From the NCBI GenBank assembly GCA_004352715.1, contig SCFE01000019.1:1231771-1295770 (forward strand): DNA of 64,000 bases, in the 5' to 3' direction. Shown here piece by piece: positions 43,816 to 55,814 of this stretch (its first letter is position 1; each line of letters begins with the position of its first letter). The position numbers were made by a program, and so were the translations under genes. The stretch comes from Hofstenia miamia. Its lineage: Eukaryota; Xenacoelomorpha; Acoela. The notes under the pieces are model-generated. The model had not been told where the DNA came from. It saw only the letters and a list, made by a program, of their open reading frames with translations, and did not search any database.

Positions 43816-46020
43816 GGAATTTTGAGTAATATATGAATAATATCTCTTGATATTTCAACATTTTTGTCTAATTTGTTAGTGTACCGGTAATTTAAAGTCC
43901 CACTCTAAGCGCCTGCGTCATTTGCCTTATACATAAAGGAAGCACTTTTAAATCAATATTAATTTGTGTTAACATTGTGAAAAATTTCACTAATGCTAAT
44001 TCCTCACCACTTGTAGTGAAAACACGTACGTAATGCTTTCTTTACTTTTCTAAATCACAGCATAGCTATGTCAGGAATGAAAGTGTGTAGGTTATCCAAA
44101 TCAACTATAAAATTCTCACTAATAGCACTTCACTTTATTAGTTCCTGTGAAAAATAAACAATGTTCATTTATTGGTTCTATGCACAATCCTCCAGGCGGC
44201 TGTTACTCATTTTCTATTTAGAATCAAATTTTATTAACAATATCTCAATTACGTATAGGCTCTTGAATATATCCTGCTAGGCATGTACATTTTATAATGG
44301 TTTTCGGGTTTTTGCTCAGATCTTTTGAATACGAATCCCTGCTTTTGTAACAGATTATTATATTGCACATGTAATAGGTCAGAGATGGAATGGGTTGGGC
44401 AGTGTTGGCAAGGTTGGATTTATATATGGCAATAAGAAACTGAGAGCTGAGTTAAACTTGTATCAACAACCTAGACAACCAATAAATCTAATATAATTTA
44501 AGAAATAAAATTCACATTGGGTGAATGATCTTATTTGATTTCCAATAGACAACTATCTACAAGAATTAAAGAGCATGATACCACTTCTAGTATTTCTAAT
44601 CATCTAAAAATGTGAATAAAAATTCTGAAATCATGATATGCAAGACATCAAGAGCACTGAATTAAAAATTATTAACAAAATTTTTATAAAATCAGTACAA
44701 TCCAGCTTAAACACCAAAGAAAATTTCATTTATATATATATATATAATATATATGGTATATAAGATTTAGAACATTAGTTATTCTAAAATCAAGAAAATA
44801 TAGATGGAAGATTTTGTAAACAATTTTACTGACGATGGTTTGTAAACTGAAATATATTTGCTTTCATTAAGACTAATACAATTCCTAAGAAACAATGAAG
44901 CATTTATCTAACTTGTCAAATAACTTTTATGAAGGCAGCAAATTTAAAAAAAAATCCAATCCAATCATTAACAAATTCCTTGTGTTAAGTGATTTAAGCA
45001 GTCTTAAGAGTCTTATTGATTTCGGGTCCATAAGGGCTAACCTCAAGTATTTTCTACCAGAAATAAAAGTCATATTTCCATAAGCATCCTCACATATTTA
45101 TTAATAACTACCGAATTAATAGTTGAAAATAATGAGTAATTTACAATTTGTTTAAGCTATTATAATAATGAAATTCTTGCTGAAGCTAATGAGGACAAGG
45201 AAGATGATATTTTGCTTAATTTTTAACTAATTATTTTCAAGTAATTGTACTTCACAAAATGTTCGTACACATTCTGTATTTTATTTTTTGTATGCTATAG
45301 TAGCATGATAAAAATTGTTTCATATCTTAGCGAAAGTTTCATCCCCACCGGGTCAGCAAAAATTATGGCTTCATGGAAAATATGTGAAAAAAGGCAAATA
45401 GATATTCACCCTTTTTCTCATTTATCTGTATTTTTGAATTGTTGATATTTAAATTTTACGTTCATAATCATTTCCTTGTGAATATGGAATTTCTCAAAAA
45501 AACGAAGCCTAAAATTTGAGTGAATTAAAAAGCTATATTTTGCTACTTAAGCATATTTCGTGCAGAGAAGGAATGGGAAAATCATTGGGTGATTCGTAAG
45601 CCTTTTTTAATTTATATTTATGACCACGAAATAAGTACATGTGCAGTCCCTTATATACAATAAAAGTAATAGTATTCTTATTTCCTTACACTCATTAATA
45701 TTAATTCAACAAGAGCATCCAATTTTACGTGTTGTGCATCTGATGTGTGACAGTATTTTGATTTTGTGTTGTTAGTCTTCGTTTGAAGAAACTCAAATCA
45801 ATAAAAATTAAAAAACATGAAATATATACTTTCATCTTCAGCGTTGCTCATATTTTTAACCCATTTTTAGTTTCTTTCCTCTCATAGAAGATTGTAGAAA
45901 AACATGCATCATAAAGAAGACTTTTACTATTGTGGATTTTAGCCAACGTTTCTATCCCAAAGGTGGCCACTGACTGATTTGCGAAGATAAAATCTTTGTA
46001 AGCAAATTCTCAGTCATTTA
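43816..46020. other. AT-rich stretch, no recognised gene
   Basis: A (TA)n run lies at 44733-44755. Frames of 62-66 codons at 44895-45083 and 45245-45445 (plus) show no known domain. Confidence 0.5.
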
Positions 46021-46413
46021 ATGGAAGATAGTTTTGAAGTGAAAAAGACTTTTTCTGAAGAGTAACTCAATTCATCTCAGCCTCCTATTCTACAAAGGAA
46101 ATTGGAACCAAACAAGCAACAACAAGAATTAATGAACACTAAGTTGTTCGCTTTTGAAGAACTTTTATTTCCCTCTCAACCTCGTTGTGGGATATTGACG
46201 TGATCGCAGTTGTTTAGCAAACATCAGTCTCAAGTACCAGAGTTTCTGCAATTATATTTATGTATACAGTGTATTTTCAATATTAGTAAAGCACTTAAAA
46301 TAAACATTTCTCTGGTGTATACTTTACAACAACAATTACTATTATTAAAAACAATTAACTATCTTAGAAAACTTTTCCAACCCCCAAATGAAAAGTTTAT
46401 TGTTTTCCATTGA
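46021..46413 (+). pseudogene. Broken unrecognised frame, about 130 codons with two stops
   Basis: One reading frame continues through two stop codons: MEDSFEVKKTFSEE-stop, LNSSQPPILQRKLEPNKQQQ to CGILT-stop, SQLFSKHQSQVPEFLQLYLC to PPNEKFIVFH-stop. The composition (acidic/basic N-part, PP and LP motifs, Leu-rich helix-like C-part) is more protein-like than the background. It lies on the strand opposite BORCS5, just downstream of it. I do not recognise the family. It may be a worn gene or transposon piece, or chance. Confidence 0.25.
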
Positions 46414-46525
46414 TAAGTGTCCTCTCCTCTTTGTTCGTAATAATTCATATAAAAATGCTCTTATTTTTATTAAAATCAATCCGTAAATTTAAAAATCTTC
46501 AATTTTGTATATAATAGTTGATAAA

Positions 46526-46804
46526 CTACACACTGATAATGCTCCCTCCCATTTCATTTATGCACTGATTACTAAATGAAAACGGTTCTAATTTCAGATG
46601 AAGAGGGAGATCATCATTAAGTTTGTTCATTGCTTTCAGAACAGAGTCAAGTTGCACTTGTAACTTCTTCAGGTCATTCGAAATCTCTTCCACTATGACC
46701 GCCTTCCGTTCGACTCTGAACAAATACTTTTGTTTGTCTTGAAGTAGGTAATAAGTCTCCGACATATTCTCATTCATGTGCAGGACTTTGTTTGACAATG
46801 TATC
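46526..46804 (-). CDS. BORCS5: BORCS5 (BORC complex subunit 5), last coding exon
   Basis: BORCS5 is a subunit of BORC, the complex on the lysosomal surface that recruits ARL8 and couples lysosomes to kinesins. This exon encodes the C-terminal 92 residues and ends at a TAG. It starts right after an acceptor (aatatattttag, AG at 46806-46805). Residues DTLSNKVLHMNENMSETYYL, then LQDKQKYL, then VEEISNDLKKLQ, then LNDDLPLHLKLEPFS align without gaps to the helical C-terminus of human BORCS5 as I remember it, which shares the S-ET-----Q-QK, V-E-S--L, LN--LP----LEPFS pattern. The predicted structure is a long coiled coil followed by a short tail. The preceding exon is at 60419-60661 and joins in phase 0. 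Overall identity to human looks moderate; no alignment was computed. Confidence 0.8.
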   Translation of the reverse strand, partial: DTLSNKVLHMNENMSETYYLLQDKQKYLFRVERKAVIVEEISNDLKKLQVQLDSVLKAMNKLNDDLPLHLKLEPFSFSNQCINEMGGSIISV

Positions 46805-47139
46805 CTAAAATATATTCATTTAGTTTCAAATTTGGATGAACTCTACAAGCACCAAAGGCATTTATATTTATAATGAAAAATAAATATTTATATGATCTGT
46901 ACTTTGAAGTTAGACTGTGTAATCTATACACGCTCTAATCAGTCTGTCTGTATAAGCGATGGATTGTGTACTTTGTAGATATCAAGCTGTCGGTAATTTC
47001 TCATAATGTATAAACTGAATTTATTCCAAAACGAGCTAAAGTCTATGGCATATTTTCGCATGTAGATTATCATTTTTTGATAAATTTGTGTGAAACTTCA
47101 ATAAATCCTAATAATAAGGGAGTCAAAGCAAATTTATTG

Positions 47140-47140
<1 letters not shown>

Positions 47141-47181
<41 letters not shown>

Positions 47182-47212
47182 TTATAAATATATATATATA
47201 TATATATATATA
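47141..47212. repeat. (TA)n microsatellite, interrupted
   Basis: Two long TA runs separated by 'catatttataaa'. Confidence 0.95.
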
Positions 47213-47347
47213 CATAAAAACATAAAGTCATAATGTAGAAATATAAGTAAGCATTGCTACACTACAAATAAAAGATTATTATTTGCCCTGTCAGAAAATC
47301 CTGAGTACACCCCTGGAATAATATTAAATCATACATACTCCTATATA

Positions 47348-47425
47348 TTAAGGATGTGCATGTAAGAGCTTACCCGGTGCGGGTACAATTATTACGGGTA
47401 CGGGTCATGGTCATGAATCGAAAAT
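47348..47425. mobile_element. hAT-like end with GGTACGGG words
   Basis: Starts like a hAT terminus (TAAGGATGTGCATG), followed by 'acccggtgcggg' and 'acgggtacgggtcatgg'. No partner end was fixed; GGTACC/ACCGG words recur at 49170-49270. Confidence 0.35.
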
Positions 47426-47909
47426 TGGATCATTCTCATGTGTACTAGTGCAGATTCATAGATGCTGTATATAAGCAATAATTATAAGAATAATAGTCGC
47501 TTTCTAATCTTATATTATCAGAGGATACTTCTGTCCAATAAAATCCAATCCAATATCAAAATTCTGGAATCGTCCTATCGGATTCCAATCAAATTTTGAG
47601 TTTGCTAATCGAAATTTTCTATACAATGTTCATAATGATTTTCATTTCAGAAACCAATTATTGTAATCATAATTCTTGGATTGCCTGTGTATGTATATAT
47701 CTATTAAAATACTTAAATGTATTTCTTTTTTCATACTATTCAATGATTCGTTCACTTTTCATGTAACATTCACACTGTTTTATGATTTTTAGTGGAATTT
47801 AATTACCTTAAGTGAAATAGAGTATAATAAATATACTTACTTATATTAATTCTGGTTAATGAGTTAATGAGTTGGTAGGGTAAATCACAGAGGTTATTAA
47901 TTCAATGTC

Positions 47910-48955
47910 ATGTGCCTCCTGAATTATATAAGGTCTTGGTTTAACTTTCAAGATACCAGCATTGGTTATTTGACAATACTAAAAGCCGGTATTGATGAAG
48001 CCATCCGTATCTACAACCGAAGCATAAAATCTTGCTTGAAGACTATGAAATTGCTATCATCGTATTTATCTGAGCGTAAGCAAAGAGTTATTGTTAATGG
48101 AGTGCCATCTAATTATCGAAATGTTCCAAGTGGAGTTTCACAGGGGTCTATATTGGGCCCATTAATATTTATCTCTTATATCAATGATCTACCAAAATTT
48201 TGTTTAAATACCATTCCTTAATTTTTCGCAGATGAGATTAAATTATCCTCTACATTCAAATTATGCTGTCATTCAAAATTAGGCCTATAACAATAAAATG
48301 AAGTTTAATGTTAATATATTCCAACTATTTTCTTTACAAGATTTAGGCTCGATTCAAATAATGGAAAATTTATCAGACTGTTAAAGACCTTGGAGTTATA
48401 CCTCCAAAATGTGACATGATCAGCCATTTCTCTAACAAAATTAAAACAGCTAATTATACATTCCTTTATCTTAAGCCTAATATTCCTTTTAACACCAATC
48501 GTCGAACAAAAATACGCATATATAACACTATCATAAAATCTAAACTGATCTACGCTTCTCAAATATAGCATTGTAATTCGTCGAATTTTAACATACTTGA
48601 AAAACTGAAAAGACTCTGTACAAAATGGATATTACCACTTGGAAATTATAAGAAGAGATTATTAAAACTAAACACATTGCCTATTTCTTTGCATTTAGAA
48701 ATTTCAGATTTTCTTTACCTGAGCAATCTTTTAAACCATTAAGTAGATTTAAATTATAAAGATTTCATTGACATTTTCATTCCTCGCACTTCAACAAGAA
48801 AATCACCCAAAGCAGTTTTCACGTCAAAATATCTAAATAAAAAATCTACATATACTTTATTTTTCCACAGAATTGCTAAAGTAGCCAATTATGTGCATCT
48901 CCATGCTGAGATTGATCTATTCGATTGTCCAAAAAGGCTTAAAAAGCATTAAAAT
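47910..48955 (+). pseudogene. Jockey/CR1-like LINE, 5'-truncated and inactive
   Basis: The plus strand reads reverse-transcriptase motifs SSYLSERKQRVIVNGVPSNY, then VPSGVSQGSILGPLIF, then YINDLPKF. After a stop comes FFADEIKLSS, where the second catalytic Asp of the FADD box is Glu. Downstream, in changing frames, the C-terminal domain is recognisable (TNRRTKIRIYNTIIKSKLIYA, LKRLCTKWILPLGNYKKRLL, RTSTRKSPKAVFTSKYLN), ending near RLKKH-stop at about 48950. The palm upstream of SSYLSERK is mostly lost, so the copy is 5'-truncated. It differs in sequence from the LINEs at 13.5 and 51.9 kb. It lies in the BORCS5 intron, in the antisense direction. Confidence 0.8.
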
Positions 48956-49179
48956 CATTTTTTTGGAATTATTTCTTGAAATATTACAGCATTGCTAATT
49001 GTTGTTCTTTTCATCTTGTTTTCAATTGCTCTTGTTGCAAAAAAAGACATAATTTTTATTTTTTTGTAACTTTCTTTTACAAAGTAAAGTCTTTTAATAA
49101 AAAATATGTTATGCAAAAAATGTATAATTTTTCATAATTTATAAATATGAACTAATTTAGTGTAGGAAGCATGGTACCC

Positions 49180-49310
49180 ACATGAGGATAACGTGAGTAC
49201 CGCACCGGAAAACAATGGTCACCGGTCAGGGGTGACCGGAACCGGACCGATCATGATCGCCAACTGAGGGTACTGCTTCCATCTCGGACATATATCCAGA
49301 TCGGTCCCTG
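49180..49310. mobile_element. GC-rich island with ACCGG words
   Basis: 'gaccggaaccggaccgatc' and 'caccggtcaggggtgaccgg' lie in an otherwise AT-rich surround. It resembles the subterminal part of a hAT-type element; the ends were not resolved. Confidence 0.35.
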
Positions 49311-49689
49311 ATCATTTATGAAGCTAGTTTGCACTCCAAACAGATTTCTTCCCATAACAAAAGTTTGACGGAGCAAGCTAAGAGCTGCAAAAAGGGGTTT
49401 TATGCAGTGCAAGGAATCTACAGTAAATATTCAAGGCAACTTAGATGAATTTCAATGGAAGTTAGGTGTTAAAACTTTAACATGTCCCCAAAACAAATAA
49501 AAATATATGAGTTTTGAAGTAAAAATATATATGTATATATGTATATAGCCAGTAGTGGGAAAATTAAATGCTTTACTATGCATTAGTTGTCATGCGACAA
49601 AACCGTTTCATGTAAAACACTGTTCAATCGCTCTCTGTAGTAAAAACCTATACATGTAATCAGTAATTAATGTCAACATTATTTAATGA

Positions 49690-49792
49690 CCCTATACCAC
49701 CCGGTTTTATAGAAAACATCGGCCTGATACGTACTCAACAAAAAGTTGACCCTACCCGACCCGCGGTTTAGGTCGACTTGTTGCCACCCCTG
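49690..49792. mobile_element. hAT-type right end with GACCC words
   Basis: The right edge, read on the other strand, is CAGGGGTGGCAACAAGTCGA, a classical hAT terminus, with 'gaccctacccgacccgcgg' just inside. The 8 bases outside are CCTTGTGT. No matching left end was found; CAGTAGTGGGAAAA at 49550 is a weak candidate, but its flank (TATATAGC) does not match. Confidence 0.5.
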
Positions 49793-51849
49793 CCTTGTGT
49801 ACAAATATGGACATAAAATTAATAAATTGTATGCAATCTTACTACAATCATTGAATTTTTAGATTAGCGTTGAAAACTGTAGAACTTAATTTATAATTGC
49901 ATATGGTTGCTAAGTGGACTTAATTTACAGCCCTATTTCGTTTGTAATGACCTACTTCTGACCCGTGCAACTTTTATTGAATGATTTATAGACCCTGACT
50001 AAAGTTATTTACAAATTCAGCGCTAGATGGATACCTCGTAATGCTTTTACAATATGGCAAATCTCTTCTCACAGGTAAAATTGAAGGGGAAGGGGGTGTC
50101 AACTGAGTGCTCCGAATTTTTCTGGGAATGCTACGGCACGTCTTGGCAACGCCACTGTACTTTCCACACTTATTTGATTTCTTGATGTCTATATATTATG
50201 TATATTTATGACTAAATTTCATGGAGAAGTTTGACATTCACATGGGATTGAAACAAATTAAAACGTTAACTGAATTCACAATGTAAAAATGTATCCAGCC
50301 GTTAAAAATTATTGCAAAAAATGATATTTTCTGCGAATACTAAAATTTTTTAATTGTAATTAGAGATATTCGTTAAGTGCACCAAAAATATATTGCAAGC
50401 CTTGAGAGCATTTGAGCTGAAGTAAGAAATTTGTATGGCGGTGATTTAATATTATATTTTTAATAAGAAATTCGTATCTGACTTAGCAATTAATTTTCAT
50501 GTAAATTTTGAATTTTACAAAAGATCATTTGATAAGTATAGATTTAATATTAACGGGTTACAAATTTATGTAACTGTTAGTTAGGTAGACCATGGCCTAC
50601 TAAAATTGCAAAATTCTTCCGCACTTGATCATTTTGACATGTCCAAGATTTTGGGATGACCTGGAACTCTCAATATCTGGTACATTTATTATAAAATTGT
50701 CTTCGACTATTATATGAATGTAAGATTACTTGATGATAGTAATCATTCTAACCAGATTTATCTAATTTATCTCAAAAATGCCTCTGCCTAGGATATGTAA
50801 GCCATCAGTGAGTTGGAGTGGTGCTGTGCTGAATATCCTTTCTTTTTGCTGCTTAATGAGAAAGCTACCAGTATTGCAATGGCAACCTGGAACGAATATC
50901 CTACTTAACTTAGACGAAATTTTTAAACTTACTATTGGTACTGTAAGGATTAATTTAGGAATTGCATATGTGACATGTTTACTACTTGTAAAATGTGTCT
51001 TTAATAATATTGAAATGTATTTAAATGATTTAGTGTTTATAAATCCTATGGAATCCTTGAAGAGAAAATAACATCAAAATTGTCTTTTTTTGTGGTTAAT
51101 GAACATTAACGGTTTGATTAAACTCTAGACGGACTGCTATAAATATCATGGTTTACTTAAATATTTGAAGAAATTTACAACTACAATGTCGACATGTGTA
51201 AGTGAAATATTTTTGACGTGAAAGAATAAAAATATCATTAAAAACTGTAATTTACACAGTGGTATTCTTTTAGTGACGCCCTTAGGGGGCAGGGGGCGAT
51301 TGCCCCCCCCATTTTTGGGGTCAACAGTGAGCACTTAAGAAAAATGTTCTATTTTCCTCAAAATTGAAAATAGTTCACCTTAATTCAAGATGTTATCAAT
51401 TGATTTGCTGCTAAAAACCGACAATTGCATTTTGTGTCGGTTATTTTTGTTCAAAAAACTTTTTTGCAATATTTTTTCTGTAAAAATTAGTGTCAGCTCC
51501 CCCGTTTTAAAAATCTTAAACGCGCCAATGCTTTCTTCTAAATGAGACGTACTGTGAGGTATAAGGCAGTGTATTTAGTAGGCCATGGGTAGGATTAGCT
51601 AATACCCTATGTAATAATTTTTTTGATATTATTTGATAATATTGAATATTATTGTAAAAATCATTCCTTATTGTTACATATAATCCTTAAAAGAAAACGT
51701 TTTGAGCAAGTTGCAATTACCCCGCTTTGTGATTGAAATTTGTAGCTAAATGTCTTTGAATTTTCATTTCAGACTATGCATATTTATCAAGTTAATATCT
51801 AACAGGGACTTACGCCGGGGCGCACCAGCTTTTTTTGAGGAAGGGATAT
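49793..51849. other. Intronic AT-rich stretch, no recognised gene
   Basis: A 97-codon plus frame at 50778-51071 shows no domain. A short G/C patch at 51278-51322 (cttagggggcaggggg, ttgcccccccc) may be a worn transposon end. Confidence 0.45.
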
Positions 51850-52420
51850 AGTTAAAAAGCTACCAAGAGACTTTTCTTCTTAAAATCCATAAAGCGCAGC
51901 GGGTTACCAGGTCATCATCTTATCATCGTGTATTTTGCAACTATACGTTTTGTTCTTGAATACTGTGCCCCAGTCTGGCACTATGGATTAACGAACTCGC
52001 AAAGCCGGAAAATCGAGAATATCCAAAAACAAGCAGTCCGTATAATCGAGCCTTCCTTGCAGTATCACAAGGCGCTGGCTTTCTTCAAATGTTCTACACT
52101 AGAGGCACGCAGGGAGTCTCAGTGCGACACATTTTTTGCAAATATGCTGAACGGAGATCATTGTCAAAATCACTTAATCTCAAGTCATCGGTCACTGGAG
52201 TATGATTTACGTGATATCCGCGATAGAATATTGCCATGCCATACATCAAGATTTGAAAAATCTCTCATTCATGCACAGATCAGTAAGATGTATCATAACT
52301 ATTAGTATTTAGTGTTTAGTAACTGTTAGCAGTTAGTGTTATTTGGTGATTTGTTTTGTATTTGTATCACTATTATTCAACCCACTTGCTAGGCTGCTAG
52401 TGATAAATAAATTTCCTTCT
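51850..52420 (+). pseudogene. CR1/Rex-like LINE, C-terminal end only
   Basis: An open frame at 51928-52305 reads TIRFVLEYCAPVWHYGLTNS, then SRKIENIQKQAVRII, then SRFEKSLIHAQISKMYHNY-stop. From general knowledge, 'IRSVLEYxxPVWH-GL...Q-xxIExIQRRALRII...R-xRFxxSFIPxA' is the standard C-terminus of CR1/Rex1-type LINE reverse transcriptases. The match weakens upstream of 51928. The 3' end is AT-rich and leads into a (TA)n run and gap at 52453-52585. This is an ordinary 5'-truncated insertion in the BORCS5 intron. Confidence 0.8.
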
Positions 52421-52452
52421 CTCTCTATTCTACATATGCTACATATATACAG

Positions 52453-52585
52453 NNNNNNNNNNNNNNNNNNNNNNNNNNNNNNNNNNNNNNNNNNNNNNNN
52501 NNNNNNNNNNNNNNNNNNNNNNNNNNNNNNNNNNNNNNNNNNNNNNNNNNNNNNNNNNNNNNNNNNNNNNNNNNNNNNNNNNNNN
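52453..52585. other. Assembly gap, 133 N, followed by (TA)n
   Basis: Unknown bases next to TA repeats. Confidence 0.99.
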
Positions 52586-52597
52586 TATATATATATC

Positions 52598-53569
52598 TAC
52601 ATTTGAAAAGTTGTTGATTAATGCAGCATTTTGAAAATTGAAAAAACAGGAGATTTGAATAGTCTGCGCTTTTTGGCATGCCAATCAAAACAGAAAACTT
52701 GATATTAACTAAATGCAACTATTCAATTTGATGTTTAGTATTTGTATATCTACTCTTCCGTATAATTATTTTATAATTTCATTTCAAGCCAACACACTTA
52801 TGTCCTCCATGGTTCAGTCAGTGAGGAGAGTTTCGAACAGAGGCTGTTGCCCTTCCTTTTGATAGGATCAACATTAGAAACCTCATTCGGTCTAGCCCTT
52901 AATAACTCTAACCAGAAAATTTAGACCCAATCCTTGCTCGGCCTGAATCCGGTCTAACCCGCTCACTCCACTCCAAATTTTAACGACACTTGTTAAGAAA
53001 TTTTCTACAATTTTGCGGCTTTCTAGATCAAAGTTGGGTATTTTAGAAACTTTTAATAAAATCTGCACATTGAAATTGAAAATTCTAAATTGAGTTTTTC
53101 AAGAGAATATTATACTAATTTATTATTTCAAAACGTTGCTTAAAAAATTATATATTATTCATTACAAATTTTGTGCAATTGTCTATGTTTTTCATATCAC
53201 CTTTTCTAATATTTCAGTACAACCCTAGCCCCGGCGCAGGTACATCGCCGATTACAAATACTGTTAACAAAATGAAAGATAGTACAGAAAATTATTCTGT
53301 ACTAAGGCTGAGCTGCCTCAAAGTACCATTAGTTGCATTTTGTAACATGCCATAATTCGAATTTAATATCTTCTCTACTGTTTTATTAGCATTGCTATAT
53401 ACTTCTCCATATTTTACTACAAGTTAAGAAATATAGAAAAAGTTTTCAAATTATTTTCACTTTAGCAAAATATAATTTTATAAACATTTCATTAAAAATG
53501 GCTATACTTCTCATTGAAGTTTTGCTTAAGTAGTGCATTAAATTGCCCCTTGTCATAAACTACTTTCAG
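52598..53569. other. Intronic AT-rich stretch, no recognised gene
   Basis: A mild GC patch at 52885-52970 repeats 'cggtctaaccc'-like words, similar in style to other hAT-type islands. No frame can be supported. Confidence 0.45.
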
Positions 53570-54052
53570 CCAGGGAAGGGGACCATTTTCATTTGAAACG
53601 TTACAACTAAAAAGAAATTTTTCTAGTTCAATAAATTTATCGATTGGCAATTATTGTCAATTTTTCTTCACAAACAATATATTAATCGATTTTTTAAGGG
53701 ATTCAATAGATTAAGCAAATAAATATTGCCTACCCTGCAAACATAGATTAGAACCAATAGTAGTACTTAATATATATGAACTACGATTTTTATAGGCATA
53801 CATTTCATGGAGAATGGAAGCATCTGTGCTCTGTTGAGGAGGGGGCCGTTCTCCCAGTCCCCCTCCCCTCTGGGCTTACGTAGGATTTTCTGGCAGAGCA
53901 TCTCAGTCATGACCAAGTTTCGTGATCAACAGCAGGATGAAGCCGGGCGAAATTTTTGATTTTTTAGGAAAAATTCTTTTGTTTATCCAATAAAAATCAA
54001 TTTTGAAAATCTGACGGGAACTTCCCACCATTTCCCCCTGCGTACACCACTG
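53570..54052 (+). mobile_element. DNA-transposon-like repeat M, copy 1
   Basis: Positions 53690-53880 match the reverse complement of about 62226-62450: 'gcatacatttcatgg', 'aatggaagcatctgtgctctgttgagg' (given in part), then a G-run and 'cccctctggg'. The right edge is CCCCCTGCGTACACCACTG at 54052 (CAGTGGTGTACGCAGGGGG on the other strand), a common terminus of short DNA transposons. The next 8 bases are ATAGGGTT. The left end was not fixed. Confidence 0.5.
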
Positions 54053-54468
54053 ATAGGGTTCTACAAGTTCATTCTAATCCAATGGGGCAAAGTGCGACTT
54101 GGATCAATGATATTTTGGTCGCGCATAACACTAATGTATATAATACTGTATTATATGGAAAACAGTTCAACTACTTTGGTGTGTCGCTTGGAGTGGGTGC
54201 AGAAGAAAATAGAAATTGAATCATTGATGAAAGCTCAATGTTTCCTGCGACAGTGAGAGAATATCACTTTTCCATGGGCTAATGCAATTATTCGAATAGT
54301 TAAGATAAATAAACAGTTATAAATTAGGCAGTTATTAAAGTCACAAGTAGAGTATTTATTTAAGAATTCAAGCATTATTTACTTATGATAACGTAGATTT
54401 CAACTATATCTCAGACAAACAACTAGACAAACATTTAAATTCAACTAATAAAATTCTTATATTATATT

Positions 54469-55814
54469 AAATACTGCTCAGAAGAACACTCGCAGTTAGG
54501 TAAATCTTTCTGTTATTAGAAATAGTTTAAGATGCATGCATAACATTTGGCAGGCTTCCACGTCAATCTAGGTACCCGATCTCAAATTTAAAGAGCTGGT
54601 GTGTCTCGATGTAGCTGTGTGGATGAATTTGTTACTTTATTTCATGTTTTGTTTACTCTTATTGCTATACATTAAATATAGTGATGTGCGGTTTGGGCAG
54701 GGCCTTTCAATAATATAAATGCTAATGCAATAGATTGCAGTAAATATATTGGAATGCATTTATTTGGTCAGAATTTCCTCACTATATTATCGCAATATTT
54801 TTAAATACTGCTCAGAAGAACACTCGCAGTTAGGTAAATCTTTCTGTTATTAGAAATAGTTTAAGATGCATGCATAACATTTGGCAGGCTTCCACGTCAA
54901 TCTAGGTACCCCATCTCAAATTTAAAGAGCTGGTGTGTCTCGATGTAGCTGTGTGGATGAATTTGTTACTTTATTTCATGTTTTGTTTACTCTTATTGCT
55001 ATACATTAAATATAGTGATGTGCGGTTTGGGCAGGGCCTTTCAATAATATAAATGCTAATGCAATAGATTGCAGTAAATATATTGGAATGCATTTATTTG
55101 GTCAGAATTTCCTCACTATATTATCGCAATATTTTTAAATACTGCTCAGAAGAACACTCGCAGTTAGGTAAATCTTTCTGTTATTAGAAATAGTTTAAGA
55201 TGCATGCATAACATTTGGCAGGCTTCCACGTCAATCTAGGTACCCCATCTCAAATTTAAAGAGCTGGTGTGTCTCGATGTAGCTGTGTGGATGAATTTGT
55301 TACTTTATTTCATGTTTTGTTTACTCTTATTGCTATACATTAAATATAGTGATGTGCGGTTTGGGCAGGGCCTTTCAATAATATAAATGCTAATGCAATA
55401 GATTGCAGTAAATATATTGGAATGCATTTATTTGGTCAGAATTTCCTCACTATATTATCGCAATATTTTTAAATACTGCTCAGAAGAACACTCGCAGTTA
55501 GGTAAATCTTTCTGTTATTAGAAATAGTTTAAGATGCATGCATAACATTTGGCAGGCTTCCACGTCAATCTAGGTACCCGATCTCAAATTTAAAGAGCTG
55601 GTGTGTCTCGATGTAGCTGTGTGGATGAATTTGTTACTTTATTTCATGTTTTGCCAGTTTGTTTACTCTTATTGCTATACATTAAATATAGTGATGTGCG
55701 GTTTGGGCAGGGCCTTTCAATAATATAAATGCTAATGCAATAGATTGCAGTAAATATATTGGAATGCATTTATTTGGTCAGAATTTCCTCACTATATTAT
55801 CGCAATATTTTTAA
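54469..55814. repeat. Tandem array, 4 copies of a 334-bp unit
   Basis: Units start at 'aatactgctcagaaga', with equivalent bases at 54471, 54805, 55139 and 55473, exactly 334 bp apart. They are nearly identical. Units 1 and 4 have GGTACCCGATC where units 2 and 3 have GGTACCCCATC, and unit 4 carries an extra 8 bases (gccagttt) after 'catgtttt'. Each unit contains 'tagtgatgtgcggtttgggc', which resembles a hAT-type end. No reading frame spans a unit. Confidence 0.95.

Noticed and set aside
50778-51071. 97-codon plus frame (MPLPRICKPSVSW...)
   Set aside because: No domain, no splice or repeat context, and composition like background; probably chance.
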